A DNA stretch of 36,470 nucleotides from Comamonadaceae bacterium CD01. Its GTDB lineage: Bacteria > Pseudomonadota > Gammaproteobacteria > Burkholderiales > Burkholderiaceae_C. The notes beneath the pieces are model-generated. The model did not search any database. It was not told where the DNA came from and was given only the letters and a program-made list of their open reading frames with translations. Where the stretch lies: NCBI GenBank assembly GCA_002894305.1, contig PGEI01000022.1:1-36470 (forward strand), written 5' to 3'. A program made the translations under genes and the position numbers. Position 1 is the stretch's first letter. Each line of letters begins with the position of its first letter. Below are positions 9,734 to 18,293 of the stretch, piece after piece.

Positions 9734-10329
9734 TGCGCGCCCGCCTTGTTGGCGGCCGGCGCCTGGGGCGCGGCGGCAGGCGGCGCGTCGCTGTCCTTGG
9801 GCGTGAGCACCGCGCGCACGCGCGTGTCGGCGCCTGCGCCGGCCTTGGCGCCGTCGACGGTGAAGACGTCGGTCAGGTTGTGATAGACGATGACAGCGCC
9901 GTGGATCTCGTCGGCCAGCGTGGTGGCGCGGTAGCGGCGCAGCTCGGCCTGGCGCGTGAGCGTGACGTCGTCGGCGCGCGCGTCGTAGGCGATGACCTCG
10001 GCCTCGCCCTCGACGAACTCCGGCGGCTGGTCCGCAGCGGTGTCGCGCTTCTGGCGAAAGAACGCGCGCTTGCCCGTGTCGGCGGTCATCGTGCCGTGCT
10101 GGTAGCCGTCATCGTCCTGGCGCACCTCCAGGCGCGCGCCGCGCAGCACGATGGTGCCCTTGGTCACGACGACGTTGCCGGTGAACACGCTGACCTGCTT
10201 GAGGTCGTCGTGGCGCAGCGCATCGGCCTCGATGTGCATGGGCTTGTTGCGGTCGGCCTTCTCGGCATGCGCCAGCGGCGCGCAGGCCAGCACGAGCGCG
10301 GCCAGCAAGGGGGTCAGGATGGTTTTCAT
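9730..10329 (-). CDS. lptA: LPS transport periplasmic protein LptA
   Basis: A 199-residue protein with a signal peptide cleaved after AHA (residue 22) and an OstA/LptA beta-jellyroll domain. Recognisable parts are [39 protein letters not shown] and [18 protein letters not shown]. LptA bridges the periplasm and carries lipopolysaccharide from LptC to LptD. The C-terminal tail is Ala/Pro-rich and probably disordered. The start was taken at the Met at 10329, which opens the signal peptide; an ATG at 10353 would add eight residues before it. lptC normally precedes this gene; here a 198-nt gap and dsbA do. Confidence 0.93.
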   Translation of the reverse strand: MKTILTPLLAALVLACAPLAHAEKADRNKPMHIEADALRHDDLKQVSVFTGNVVVTKGTIVLRGARLEVRQDDDGYQHGTMTADTGKRAFFRQKRDTAADQPPEFVEGEAEVIAYDARADDVTLTRQAELRRYRATTLADEIHGAVIVYHNLTDVFTVDGAKAGAGADTRVRAVLTPKDSDAPPAAAPQAPAANKAGAQ

Positions 10330-10351
10330 AGGCGGCACGAATCTTGCTGGC

Positions 10352-10357
10352 ATTGTA
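10352..10357 (-). promoter_or_regulatory. Possible -10 element of the lptAB-rpoN promoter
   Basis: A TACAAT hexamer on the minus strand lies 22 nt before the lptA ATG, beyond the dsbA terminator. No convincing -35 box is found at 16-18 nt. A TTGACG at 10395-10400 is too far upstream to pair with it. The lptA operon needs its own promoter because of the terminator at 10452-10498, so a promoter in this gap is likely even if this hexamer is not it. Confidence 0.3.
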
Positions 10358-10451
10358 GCGATCCGCGACCCTGAATTCGGCGGCTGGATATGCCCGTCAA
10401 TACCGTGACGGGAGCGCCAGGCAGAACCCGAGACCGCGGCGCGCCGTGCAT

Positions 10452-10498
10452 AAAACGAGCAGCGCCGCAGGCCGCCTGTGCGGGCGGCGCTGCGGCGC
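10452..10498 (-). terminator. Rho-independent terminator after dsbA
   Basis: The 15-bp stem pairs 10462-10476 with 10483-10498, with a single bulged base at 10489 and a 6-nt loop. On the minus strand it is followed by TGCTCGTTTTA, so the U run is short and starts about 5 nt after the stem. It lies 30 nt after the dsbA stop. Confidence 0.7.
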
Positions 10499-10527
10499 GC
10501 GGGTGCAGGGAGTGGGCGGGCGGCCGC

Positions 10528-11163
10528 TCAGGCGCCGCGCTTGCGTTCGCGTTCGACCAGCTGGTTGGTGACCTGCACCATGCGCTCGAAGCCGCCGGCC
10601 ATCGAGCCGTCGGTGTAGTAGCGCCCGGCGACGCCGATGGCCGGCGTGCCCTCGACCTGGTATTCGTCCTGCAGCTGCATCGAGCGCTTGACCTGGCTGG
10701 CGGTGCTGAACGAGTTGTAGATCGACTCGAACTTGGCGCGATCCAGCCCCTGCTCCGCCACCCAGGCAAACAGCACGTCGGGCTTGTTCAGCGCCTTGCG
10801 CTCGTCCTGCACCGCCTTGAAGACCTTGGCGTTCATCGCGTCGGCCTGGCCCAGTGTCTCCAGCGTGATGAAGATGCGCTGCAGCGGCTCGAAGCTCTTG
10901 TTGAAGCCCACGTGCACCATGCGCACGCTGACGTCCTTGGCGACGGTTTTCTTCCAGGCCTCGAAGATGGGGGCGAAGTTCTTGCAATGCACGCAGCCGT
11001 AGGAGAAGAACTCGATCACCTCGATCTGACCGGCCGGCGCGCTCACCGTGGCGCGCTGCTTGAGCTCCAGATAACCCTGCCCCGACTGGGCCTGGACGGG
11101 CAGACTCCACAGCGCGGGCAGGCTGGCGGCGGCTGCGGCAAGGGCGAATTCACGACGTTTCAT
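10528..11163 (-). CDS. dsbA: Thiol:disulfide interchange protein DsbA
   Basis: A 211-residue periplasmic oxidoreductase. The thioredoxin-fold active site is C57-VH-C60 in FFSYGCVHCKNF, with cis-Pro174 in EGTPAIGV and an alpha-helical insertion between them. By family knowledge it introduces disulfides into exported proteins and is reoxidised by DsbB. The signal peptide begins MKRREFALAAAAASLP and ends near AQA/AQ (about 25-26); the RREFAL stretch resembles a twin-arginine motif, so Tat export is possible though Sec is not excluded. GGGAG lies 8 nt before the ATG. It sits 75 nt after the SPOR-domain gene. Confidence 0.95.
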   Translation of the reverse strand: MKRREFALAAAAASLPALWSLPVQAQSGQGYLELKQRATVSAPAGQIEVIEFFSYGCVHCKNFAPIFEAWKKTVAKDVSVRMVHVGFNKSFEPLQRIFITLETLGQADAMNAKVFKAVQDERKALNKPDVLFAWVAEQGLDRAKFESIYNSFSTASQVKRSMQLQDEYQVEGTPAIGVAGRYYTDGSMAGGFERMVQVTNQLVERERKRGA

Positions 11164-11238
11164 GTGGGTTGCTCCCGAAATGGCAATGGAGAAATAGAGG
11201 CGTGGGCGCGCAGGTGGTTCCCGCAGGCGGGCGCAGAT

Positions 11239-11868
11239 CTATCGCTGAACGCGCACCAGCGCGGCGTCCACGCCGGCGCCGTCGAGCTTTTCCTTGACCG
11301 CCGCGGCCTCGCCGCGCTGGCTGTACGGCCCGACGCGCACGCGGAACACGGGGCGCCCGGACTGCTCGCGCTCGGTCACGCTGGCCTGCAGGCCCAGCAT
11401 GGCCAGGCGCGCGCGTTGGGCGTCGGCGTCCTGCTGGGTGCGAAACGCGCCGGCCTGCACGAAGTAGGCGAACGGGTCGTTGGCTGGCGCAGCAGCCGTT
11501 GGCGCCACGGCGGCCGTGGCCGTGCCGGCGGAAGCCGCCTCGGAGCGCGCGCGCGCCAGGTCGCCCAACGGATCGTCGGACGGCGCCGACGCAGCACCCG
11601 CAGCGGCGGACGGTGCGTCGCCCGGTGCCGCCGGGCGGCTGGGCGCCGGGTTCTTGCCGTAAAGCGGCGCGTTGGGATCCCAGTTGCGGTTGCGCTGCGC
11701 CTCGCTGCTGTCCTGGCTGCGCAGGCTGTCCTTGTTGATGAAGGGCACCGGCACCTTGGTGACGTAGACGGCGACGGCCAGCGCGCCGCCCAGGCCGACG
11801 AGCACGCCCAGGATGAATCCCAGAAAGGTGCCGCCGCGTTGTTGCTTGTCCATCATGGTGGTGTTCAC
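11239..11868 (-). CDS. SPOR-domain (FtsN-like) cell-division protein
   Basis: A 209-residue bitopic membrane protein: short cytoplasmic N terminus, one TM helix (about 15-36, [20 protein letters not shown]), a Pro/Ala-rich periplasmic linker and a C-terminal SPOR domain (about 130-207: [19 protein letters not shown], then [14 protein letters not shown]). SPOR domains bind denuded glycan strands at the division septum. The place directly after argS is where betaproteobacterial ftsN-like genes are found. The frame begins at a GTG (11868) overlapping the argS stop; the two ATGs at 11856 and 11853 are equally plausible starts, and no strong Shine-Dalgarno sequence decides between them. Confidence 0.85.
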   Translation of the reverse strand: MNTTMMDKQQRGGTFLGFILGVLVGLGGALAVAVYVTKVPVPFINKDSLRSQDSSEAQRNRNWDPNAPLYGKNPAPSRPAAPGDAPSAAAGAASAPSDDPLGDLARARSEAASAGTATAAVAPTAAAPANDPFAYFVQAGAFRTQQDADAQRARLAMLGLQASVTEREQSGRPVFRVRVGPYSQRGEAAAVKEKLDGAGVDAALVRVQR

Positions 11869-13544
11869 ATGGTTGAGGGTGCGTCCACGCCCAGCAGCGC
11901 CAGGCCGCTGGCCAGTACCTGCGCGGTGGCGGCGACCAGCGCCAGCCGGGCGAGCTTGACCGGCTCATCATCGACCAGGATGCGCTCGGCGTCGTAGTAA
12001 CTGTGGTAACAGGCGGCCAGATCGCGCAGGTAGAAGGTCACGTCGTGCGGCGCGTTGCCGTGGGCCGCTGCCGTCAGCATGTCGGGGTATTTGGCCAGCA
12101 GCAGCATCAGCGCCTGGGCCGGCGCGCTGGTGAGCGGCGACAGGTCGACCTGCTCCAGCGCGCCCACGTCGTAGTCGGCGCGCCAGCCGCGCAGCACCGA
12201 GCAGATGCGGGCATGCGCGTACTGCACGTAGTACACCGGGTTGTCGTTGTTCTGCGCTACGGCCAGGTCGATGTCGAAGGTGTATTCGGTGTCGGGCTTG
12301 CGGCTGAGCAGGAAGAAGCGCACCGCGTCCTTGCTGGTCCACTCGATCAGGTCGCGCAGCGTCACGTAGCTGCCGGCGCGCTTGCTGATCTTGACCTCCT
12401 CGCCGCCCTTGACCACGCGCACCATGGTGTGCAGCACGTAGTCGGGGTAGCCCTGGGGAATGCCGACGCCCGCCGCCTGCAGGCCGGCGCGCACGCGGGC
12501 GATGGTGCCGTGGTGGTCGGTGCCCTGGATATTGACCACCTTGGTGAAGCCGCGGCGCCACTTCTGGATGTGGTAGGCCACGTCGGGCACGAAGTAGGTG
12601 TAGCCACCATCCTTCTTGCGCATCACGCGGTCCTTGTCGTCGCCGTAATCGGTGGTGCGCAGCCACAGCGCGCCGTCCTGCTCGTAGGTGTGGCCGCTGT
12701 CGATCAGGCGCTGCACCGTCTCCTCGACGTAGCCATTGCCGTACAGGCTCGATTCGAGGTAGTACTCGTCGAATTTCAGGTTGAAGGCCTGCAAGTCCTT
12801 GTCCTGCTCGTTGCGCAGGTAAGCGACGGCGAACTGACGAATGTTGTCCGCGTCCTGCACGTCGCCATTGGCGGTGAACGCGCGGTCGTCGGCGGTCACC
12901 GTAGCCTTGGCGACAAAGGCGTCGGCGATGTCCTGGATGTAGTCGCCGTTGTAGGCGGCCTCGGGCCAGCTGGCGTCGCCGGGCTTGACGCCCTGGGCGC
13001 GCAGCTGGGTGCTGCGCGTCAGCGTCTCGATCTGCGCGCCCGCGTCGTTGTAATAGAACTCGCGGTGCACGCTCCAGCCCTGGCTGGCGTAGAGGTTGCA
13101 GATCGCGTCGCCCAGCGCCGCCTGGCGCCCGTGGCCGACGTGCAGCGGTCCGGTGGGGTTGGCCGAGACGAATTCCACCAGGATCTTCTCGCCCCGATCG
13201 GCCTGCCAGCCAAAGCGCGCGCGCTGCGCCAGCACCTGGCGCACCACCTGCTGCTTGGCAGCGGGTTTGAGGCGGATGTTCAGAAAGCCCGGGCCGGCGA
13301 TCTCGATCGCGTCGACCCATTGCCCGAACGCGGGCGTGGCCAGCAGCGCGGTTTGCAATTGTTCACCCAGCGCGCGCGGGTTTTGCTTGAGCGGCTTGGC
13401 CAGCTGCATGGCGGCGGTGCAGGCCAGGTCGCCGTGCGCGGCAACCTTGGGGTTCTCGAAGGCGGCGCGCGCTCCGGCGCCGGGCGACAGGCGTTCGAGC
13501 TCGCCGGCGAGCGCCGCCAGCAGTTGTTGTTTCACGGAAAGCAT
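11865..13544 (-). CDS. argS: Arginyl-tRNA synthetase
   Basis: A 559-residue class I synthetase that charges tRNA-Arg. The N-terminal Add-1 domain (about 1-85) is followed by the catalytic domain with the HIGH-type motif H135-VG-H138 and the KMSKS-type motif KISKRAG at 385-391. The C-terminal anticodon-binding domain runs from about 435 to 559. Length and motifs are complete. The start at 13544 is preceded by a TAGAAT hexamer (13553-13558) that is too close to act as a -10 for a normal leader but could serve a very short one. Its last codon and stop overlap the start region of the FtsN-like gene. Confidence 0.97.
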   Translation of the reverse strand: MLSVKQQLLAALAGELERLSPGAGARAAFENPKVAAHGDLACTAAMQLAKPLKQNPRALGEQLQTALLATPAFGQWVDAIEIAGPGFLNIRLKPAAKQQVVRQVLAQRARFGWQADRGEKILVEFVSANPTGPLHVGHGRQAALGDAICNLYASQGWSVHREFYYNDAGAQIETLTRSTQLRAQGVKPGDASWPEAAYNGDYIQDIADAFVAKATVTADDRAFTANGDVQDADNIRQFAVAYLRNEQDKDLQAFNLKFDEYYLESSLYGNGYVEETVQRLIDSGHTYEQDGALWLRTTDYGDDKDRVMRKKDGGYTYFVPDVAYHIQKWRRGFTKVVNIQGTDHHGTIARVRAGLQAAGVGIPQGYPDYVLHTMVRVVKGGEEVKISKRAGSYVTLRDLIEWTSKDAVRFFLLSRKPDTEYTFDIDLAVAQNNDNPVYYVQYAHARICSVLRGWRADYDVGALEQVDLSPLTSAPAQALMLLLAKYPDMLTAAAHGNAPHDVTFYLRDLAACYHSYYDAERILVDDEPVKLARLALVAATAQVLASGLALLGVDAPSTM

Positions 13545-13669
13545 GGGGGCGGATTCTACGGGTCAGCCCTTAACCCCGGCACCTGGCGGCAGCGATATGC
13601 TGGCGGCGCCGCGCTCGCACAGGGAGGACGCGGCACCTCACTCAACTTTTTGATTGCAGGAGCCATGCC

Positions 13670-14014
13670 ATGAAGAAGATGTTTGCCCTGCTGGCTGCCG
13701 CCAGCCTCGCCTGGACCTTCAGCGTCCAGGCCGCCGAAGGAGACGCCACCGCCAAGAAGCCACTGACGCCGCAGCAGCAGCGCATGAAGACCTGCAACGC
13801 CGACGCCAAGACGCAGGCGCTCAAGGGCGACGAGCGCAAGGCCTTCATGAAGCAGTGCCTGAGCGGCAAGACGGCCGCGCCCGCCGCTGCGCAGGAAAGC
13901 ACCCAGCAGACCCGCATGAAGACTTGCAACGCCGAAGCCAAGACCAAACAGCTGGCCGGCGACGAGCGCAAGGCCTTCATGAAGAGCTGCCTGTCCGACA
14001 AGCCCGCCGCCTGA
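13670..14014 (+). CDS. PsiF repeat family small secreted protein
   Basis: A 114-residue protein with a Sec signal peptide (about 1-21, ends VQA) and two copies of the PsiF repeat: residues about 38-64 and 82-108, each of the form RMKTCNA-AK-L-GDERKAFMK-CL. Each repeat has two Cys, so a disulfide per repeat is likely in the periplasm. E. coli psiF is phosphate-starvation inducible; the biochemical function is not known, and no Pho box was recognised here. GCAGGAG precedes the ATG by 7 nt. It is the only gene on its strand here, divergent from argS and convergent with the DUF2214 gene. Confidence 0.9.
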   Translation: MKKMFALLAAASLAWTFSVQAAEGDATAKKPLTPQQQRMKTCNADAKTQALKGDERKAFMKQCLSGKTAAPAAAQESTQQTRMKTCNAEAKTKQLAGDERKAFMKSCLSDKPAA

Positions 14015-14033
14015 GCGCCACGCTCCCCATGCC

Positions 14034-14068
14034 AACCCGCCGCCGCACGCCGGCCGCGGGTTGTTTTT
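14034..14068 (+). terminator. Rho-independent terminator of the psiF-like gene
   Basis: AACCCGC (14034-14040) pairs with GCGGGTT (14056-14062), with a partly self-paired GC-rich loop, followed by GTTTTTG. It starts 20 nt after the stop at 14014 and ends just before the convergent DUF2214 gene stop. Confidence 0.8.
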
Positions 14069-14072
14069 GTGC

Positions 14073-14528
14073 TCAGCGCGTTCCCACGCCCCGCGCGAGA
14101 CACACGGCCAGCAGCACGACGATGATCATCAGGTGCGCGGCCCACATCTCCAGGCGGCGCGCGGCGCGCAGCTCGCCCTCCTGCGGCAGGCCGGCGCCCG
14201 CGTCCAGCGCAGCACGCCAGCGCCGGTAGTGGCGCCCGGCGGCCAGCGCCAGTGCCAGCATCATGACCAGCAGCGTCACCTTGGCGTGCAGCAACGGCTG
14301 GCTCCAGTACCAGGCCGTGCCCTTGACGCCCCACCAGGTGCGCGCCAGGCCCGTCGCCAGCACGATGACGCCCGAGACCAGCGTCAGCAGGTTCAACCGC
14401 ACCAGGCGGTGGACGATGGCCGGGCTGATCCACTCCTTGCGGCACAGCGCGGTCTCGCTGGTCATGAAGGTGGCCAGCATCAGAAAGGCCATGATGTGGG
14501 CAAAGGCAAGCAGGGCTTCGGTGATCAC
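14073..14528 (-). CDS. DUF2214 family integral membrane protein
   Basis: A 151-residue protein with four predicted TM helices: about 2-20 (ITEALLAFAHIMAFLMLAT), 42-63 (LVRLNLLTLVSGVIVLATG), 74-99 and 125-147. Sequence features such as LAFAHIMAFLMLATFMTSE match the DUF2214 family; its role is not known. The start is GTG at 14528, whose GTGA overlaps the stop of the LysR gene, so the two form a coupled pair. A His in the first helix and others in helix 3 could bind a cofactor, but that is speculation. Confidence 0.75.
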   Translation of the reverse strand: MITEALLAFAHIMAFLMLATFMTSETALCRKEWISPAIVHRLVRLNLLTLVSGVIVLATGLARTWWGVKGTAWYWSQPLLHAKVTLLVMMLALALAAGRHYRRWRAALDAGAGLPQEGELRAARRLEMWAAHLMIIVVLLAVCLARGVGTR

Positions 14529-15499
14529 GATGTCGTGTCCTTGAGGTTGTAGGGAGCGATGGCGTTCATCGCGCTGCGCGCCCAGAAGGCGGCCTGCGCG
14601 TAATGGTGACGCAGAAATTCCATCCACAGGCGCACGCGCAGCGGCAGGTGCTTGCGCTGCGGAAACACCAGATAGATGCCATTGGGCGGCGCGGCGTAGG
14701 CTTCGAGCAGTGGTACCAGGTGGCCGGCAGCAATCTCGCTCTCGACCTCCCAGGTGCTGCGCCAGGCGATGCCCCAGCCGCCCAGGCACCAGTCGTGCAG
14801 CACCTGGCCGTCGGAGCAGTCCAGCGGGCCGCCGGGCTTGACGTAGACCACCTCGACCCCGTCGCCGCCGTCGCTGCGCGGCTGGCAGAACGCCCAGCCG
14901 CGCGTTTGCGAGGCTTCGCTGGACAGCGTCAGGCAGTCGTGCTGCGTCAGCTCGCCCGGATGGCGTGGCGTGCCGCGGCGCGCCAGGTAGCGCGGCGACG
15001 CCACGCACAGGCGGCGGTTGTCGGCCATGCGCACGCTGACCAGCGACGAGTCGGGCAGGTCGCCCACGCGCACCGCGCAGTCATAGCCCTCGCCGGCCAC
15101 GTCGACCACCCGATCCGACAGGTTGAGCGACACGGTCACGTCCGGATGCAGCTCGCGAAACAGCGGCACCAGCGGCGCCACGTGGCGCCGGCCAAAACCA
15201 GCCGGCGCGGTCACGCGCAAATGGCCGGTGGCCTTGATGCCGCCGGCCGACACGCTGGCCTCGGCATTTGCCACGTCGGCCAGCAGGCGCTGGCAGTCCT
15301 CCAGAAAGGCGCTGCCCTCGTGCGTCAGCGTGATGCGCCGCGTGGTGCGCACCAGCAGGCGCACGCCCAGGTGCTCTTCGAGCGCATCGAGCCGCCGCCC
15401 CATGATGGCGGGCGCCACGCCCTCGACGCGCGCAGCCGCCGTCAGGCTGCCACGCGTGGCAACCGAGACAAAGGATTCAAAGGCCTTGAGCTTGTCCAT
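14525..15499 (-). CDS. LysR family transcriptional regulator
   Basis: A 324-residue regulator: N-terminal winged HTH (about 1-60, MDKLKAFESFVSVATRGSLT, then AARVEGVAPAIMGRRLDALE) and a periplasmic-binding-like effector domain (about 90-300). It lies divergent to glcB across a 226-nt gap, the classical LysR arrangement, so glcB and its own gene are the likely targets. Its own stop overlaps the DUF2214 start. The inducer cannot be read; glyoxylate or a related acid would suit the neighbour, but this is a guess. The ATG at 15499 was chosen because the HTH begins there; the frame is open for a further 21 codons. Confidence 0.88.
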   Translation of the reverse strand: MDKLKAFESFVSVATRGSLTAAARVEGVAPAIMGRRLDALEEHLGVRLLVRTTRRITLTHEGSAFLEDCQRLLADVANAEASVSAGGIKATGHLRVTAPAGFGRRHVAPLVPLFRELHPDVTVSLNLSDRVVDVAGEGYDCAVRVGDLPDSSLVSVRMADNRRLCVASPRYLARRGTPRHPGELTQHDCLTLSSEASQTRGWAFCQPRSDGGDGVEVVYVKPGGPLDCSDGQVLHDWCLGGWGIAWRSTWEVESEIAAGHLVPLLEAYAAPPNGIYLVFPQRKHLPLRVRLWMEFLRHHYAQAAFWARSAMNAIAPYNLKDTTS

Positions 15500-15630
15500 G
15501 ACGGCAAATAAATGCAGATGCGGGCCGGGGCTTGGGTGCCGCCATGTGCCGTGAGTCAGCACAAACCCGGAGGCGAGTGTCTTTCATCTTTGCAAAAAAG
15601 TCATTGGTTTAGGGATATTGGCCTTGTTTA

Positions 15631-15660
15631 TTGATGGAAATATTTGCAATAGAGTAATAA
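15631..15660 (+). promoter_or_regulatory. Candidate glcB promoter
   Basis: TTGATG (15631-15636) and TAATAA (15655-15660) are separated by 18 nt in the AT-rich lysR-glcB gap, 65 nt before the glcB ATG. It is followed by GAAACGTTTTC (15661-15671), an imperfect palindrome that could be an operator. This is a pattern match only. Confidence 0.4.
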
Positions 15661-15725
15661 GAAACGTTTTCACGATCCAGGGCGCAAAGTCGCCATGGCT
15701 TTGTTTTTATGTTTCAGGAGAAAAC

Positions 15726-17930
15726 ATGACCGCACGCACTTCCATCCATGGCCTGCAGGTGGACAACCAGCTGTACAGCTTCATCAACGAGCAGGTGCTG
15801 CCCGGCACGGGCGTGGGCCCGACGGCCTTCTGGCAAGGCTTTGACGCGCTGGTCGCCGACCTGGCGCCCAAGAACGCCGCGCTGCTGGCCGAGCGCGACC
15901 GCCTGCAGGCCGAGCTCGACACCTGGCACAAGGCCCATCCCGGCCCGATCACCGACATGGCCGGCTACCGCCAGTTCCTGGAGACCATCGGCTACCTGGT
16001 GCCCGTGCCCCAGGGTGCCAAGACGACGACGGCCAACGTCGATGCCGAACTCGCCATCCAGGCCGGCCCGCAGCTGGTCGTGCCCATCCTCAACGCCCGC
16101 TATGCGCTCAATGCCGCCAACGCGCGCTGGGGTTCGCTGTACGACGCGCTGTACGGCACCGACGTGATCGACGAAGCCGATGGCGCCGAGAAGGGCAAGG
16201 GCTACAACCCGGTGCGCGGCGCCAAGGTGATTGCCTTTGCGCGCAACTTCCTCGACCAGGCCGCGCCGCTGGCCGCCGGCTCGCATGCCGACGCCGCCGC
16301 CTACCGCGTCGAGGGCGGCCAGCTGGCCGTCACACTGAAGGACGGCTCGACCACCGGCCTGAAGGACGCGGGCAAGTTCGTCGGCCACCAGGGCGAAGCG
16401 GCCGCGCCCAGCAGCGTGCTGCTGGCCAACAACGGCCTGCACATCGACATTCAGATCAACCGCGCAACGCCGATTGGCAAGACCGACGACGCCGGTGTGG
16501 CCGACGTGGTCGTCGAGGCCGCACTGTCCACCATCCTCGACCTGGAAGATTCGGTCGCCGCCGTCGATGCCGAGGACAAGGTGCTGGGCTACCGCAACTG
16601 GCTGGGCATTCTGCGCGGCACGCTGACCGAGACCTTCGACAAGGGCGGCCAGCCGATGACGCGCGGCCTCAACCCCGACCGCGTCTACACCGGCGCGAAC
16701 GGCCAGCCGGTCACGCTGCACGGGCGCTCGCTGCTGTTCGTGCGCAACGTCGGGCACCTGATGACCAACCCGGCCATCCTCTGGGGCGCCGAGAACAAGG
16801 AAATCCCCGAGGGCATCCTCGACGCCGTCGTCACCACCGCCATCGCCATCCACGACCTCAAGAGCCTGGGCACCAAGGGCATCCGCAACTCGCGCACCGG
16901 CAGCGTCTACATCGTCAAGCCCAAGATGCACGGCCCGGCCGAGGTGGGCTTTGCCAACGAGCTCTTTGCCCGCGTCGAGCAGTTGCTGGGCCTGGCCGAG
17001 AACACCGTCAAGCTCGGCATCATGGACGAGGAGCGCCGCACCTCGGTCAACCTGCAGGCCTGCATTGCCGCTGCGCCTGCGCGCGTGGCCTTCATCAACA
17101 CCGGCTTTCTGGATCGCACCGGCGACGAGATGCACACCGCCATGCACGCCGGCCCGATGATCCGCAAGGGCGACATGAAGACCAGCGCCTGGATCCAGGC
17201 GTATGAGAAGAACAACGTGCTCGTCGGCCTGGCCTGCGGCCTGCGCGGCAAGGCGCAGATCGGCAAGGGCATGTGGGCCATGCCCGACCTGATGAAGGCC
17301 ATGCTGGAGCAGAAGATCGCCCACCCCAAGGCCGGCGCCAACACCGCCTGGGTGCCCAGCCCCACGGGCGCGACGCTGCACGCGCTGCACTACCACCAGG
17401 TCAACGTCGCCCAGATCCAGCAGGAGATGGAGAAAACCGACGCCGCCGCCGAGCGCGACAACCTGCTGACCGGCCTGCTGACGGTGCCCGTCTCGGCCAA
17501 CCCGAACTGGGGCGACGTGGAAATCCAGCAGGAACTGGACAACAACATCCAGGGCATCCTGGGCTATGTGGTGCGCTGGGTCGACCAGGGCGTGGGGTGC
17601 TCCAAGGTGCCCGACATCAACGACATCGGCCTGATGGAAGACCGCGCCACGCTGCGCATCTCCAGCCAGCACGTGGCCAACTGGCTGCTGCACGGCATCG
17701 TCAGCGAAGGGCGCGTGCGCGCAACGTTTGAGCGCATGGCTGCCAAGGTGGACCAGCAAAACGGCGGCGACCCGCTGTACCAGCGCATGCACGGTAACTT
17801 TGAAACGTCCATGGCCTACCAGGCCGCCTGCGACCTGGTCTTCCAGGGACTGACCCAGCCCAGCGGCTACACCGAGCCACTGCTGCACGCCTGGCGCCTG
17901 AAGGTCAAGGCCGCAGCCAAGGCCAGGTAA
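15726..17930 (+). CDS. glcB: Malate synthase G
   Basis: A 734-residue monomeric malate synthase, which condenses glyoxylate with acetyl-CoA to malate in the glyoxylate/glycolate pathway. Length and sequence fit isoform G throughout. The TIM-barrel core includes [16 protein letters not shown] and [17 protein letters not shown]639 in [14 protein letters not shown] aligns with the catalytic base (Asp631 in E. coli), and C625 in GVGCSKVPD with Cys617. AGGAG at 15716-15720 lies 5 nt before the ATG, which fixes the start although the frame is open to 15618. No isocitrate lyase or glycolate oxidase gene is in the window; the divergent LysR gene is the likely regulator. Confidence 0.97.
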   Translation: MTARTSIHGLQVDNQLYSFINEQVLPGTGVGPTAFWQGFDALVADLAPKNAALLAERDRLQAELDTWHKAHPGPITDMAGYRQFLETIGYLVPVPQGAKTTTANVDAELAIQAGPQLVVPILNARYALNAANARWGSLYDALYGTDVIDEADGAEKGKGYNPVRGAKVIAFARNFLDQAAPLAAGSHADAAAYRVEGGQLAVTLKDGSTTGLKDAGKFVGHQGEAAAPSSVLLANNGLHIDIQINRATPIGKTDDAGVADVVVEAALSTILDLEDSVAAVDAEDKVLGYRNWLGILRGTLTETFDKGGQPMTRGLNPDRVYTGANGQPVTLHGRSLLFVRNVGHLMTNPAILWGAENKEIPEGILDAVVTTAIAIHDLKSLGTKGIRNSRTGSVYIVKPKMHGPAEVGFANELFARVEQLLGLAENTVKLGIMDEERRTSVNLQACIAAAPARVAFINTGFLDRTGDEMHTAMHAGPMIRKGDMKTSAWIQAYEKNNVLVGLACGLRGKAQIGKGMWAMPDLMKAMLEQKIAHPKAGANTAWVPSPTGATLHALHYHQVNVAQIQQEMEKTDAAAERDNLLTGLLTVPVSANPNWGDVEIQQELDNNIQGILGYVVRWVDQGVGCSKVPDINDIGLMEDRATLRISSQHVANWLLHGIVSEGRVRATFERMAAKVDQQNGGDPLYQRMHGNFETSMAYQAACDLVFQGLTQPSGYTEPLLHAWRLKVKAAAKAR

Positions 17931-17962
17931 GCACCAGCGCCCGACGGGCGCGTGGTCTCTGG

Positions 17963-17991
17963 CAACGGCGCCCTCGGGTGCCGTTGTCGTT
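17963..17991 (+). terminator. Candidate terminator after glcB
   Basis: CAACGGCGCCC (17963-17973) pairs with GGGTGCCGTTG (17976-17986) through a tight loop, followed by TCGTTT. The U tract is poor. The stronger hairpin at 18093-18128 probably backs it up. Confidence 0.45.
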
Positions 17992-18092
17992 TCGCTGGGC
18001 ACAGCCGCCGCACGACCGGGCGCGAATTGCCGCGAAAATGACTGAGCAACGAGACGATCGCCCCTGGGATTCAGTGAGTTCTCTTGGACGAC

Positions 18093-18128
18093 AAAAAAGC
18101 CCCAGGTCGTTGATGTCTGGGGCTTTTT
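18093..18128. terminator. Bidirectional terminator between glcB and tRNA-Phe
   Basis: GCCCCAG (18099-18105) pairs with CTGGGGC (18117-18123), flanked by AAAAAA on the left and TTTTT on the right. It therefore reads as a Rho-independent terminator on both strands and can end both glcB (plus) and the ntrYX/tRNA-Phe transcript (minus). Confidence 0.85.
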
Positions 18129-18164
18129 GGATTCAACACCTGCTGTAAGCAGATCCGGCAATTC

Positions 18165-18240
18165 TGGTGGCCTGGGACGGAATCGAACCGCCGACACAAG
18201 GATTTTCAATCCTCTGCTCTACCGACTGAGCTACCGGGCC
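18165..18240 (-). tRNA. tRNA-Phe (anticodon GAA)
   Basis: A 76-nt cloverleaf on the minus strand with encoded CCA. The anticodon loop UUGAAAA gives GAA. The D stem GCUC/GAGC and T loop UUCGAUU are normal. The acceptor stem GGCCCGG/CCAGGCC has a C5-A68 mismatch. The T stem has G50-U64 and the anticodon stem G27-U43. Discriminator base A73 is right for Phe. It lies 53 nt after ntrX and ahead of the bidirectional terminator. Confidence 0.95.
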
Positions 18241-18293
18241 AGAATTTGAAATTATATAAGGAAAAAGGGGCTTTCCGGGAAAGGGCGGCAAAT

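Noticed and set aside
15618-15725. N-terminal extension of malate synthase G to an upstream ATG
   Set aside because: AGGAG sits just before the ATG at 15726, and the known family N terminus begins there. The extension covers the AT-rich promoter region.
15714-18209. 831-codon minus-strand open frame opposite glcB, running into the tRNA-Phe region
   Set aside because: It is antisense to malate synthase and its 5' end overlaps the tRNA gene; there is no domain in the translation.
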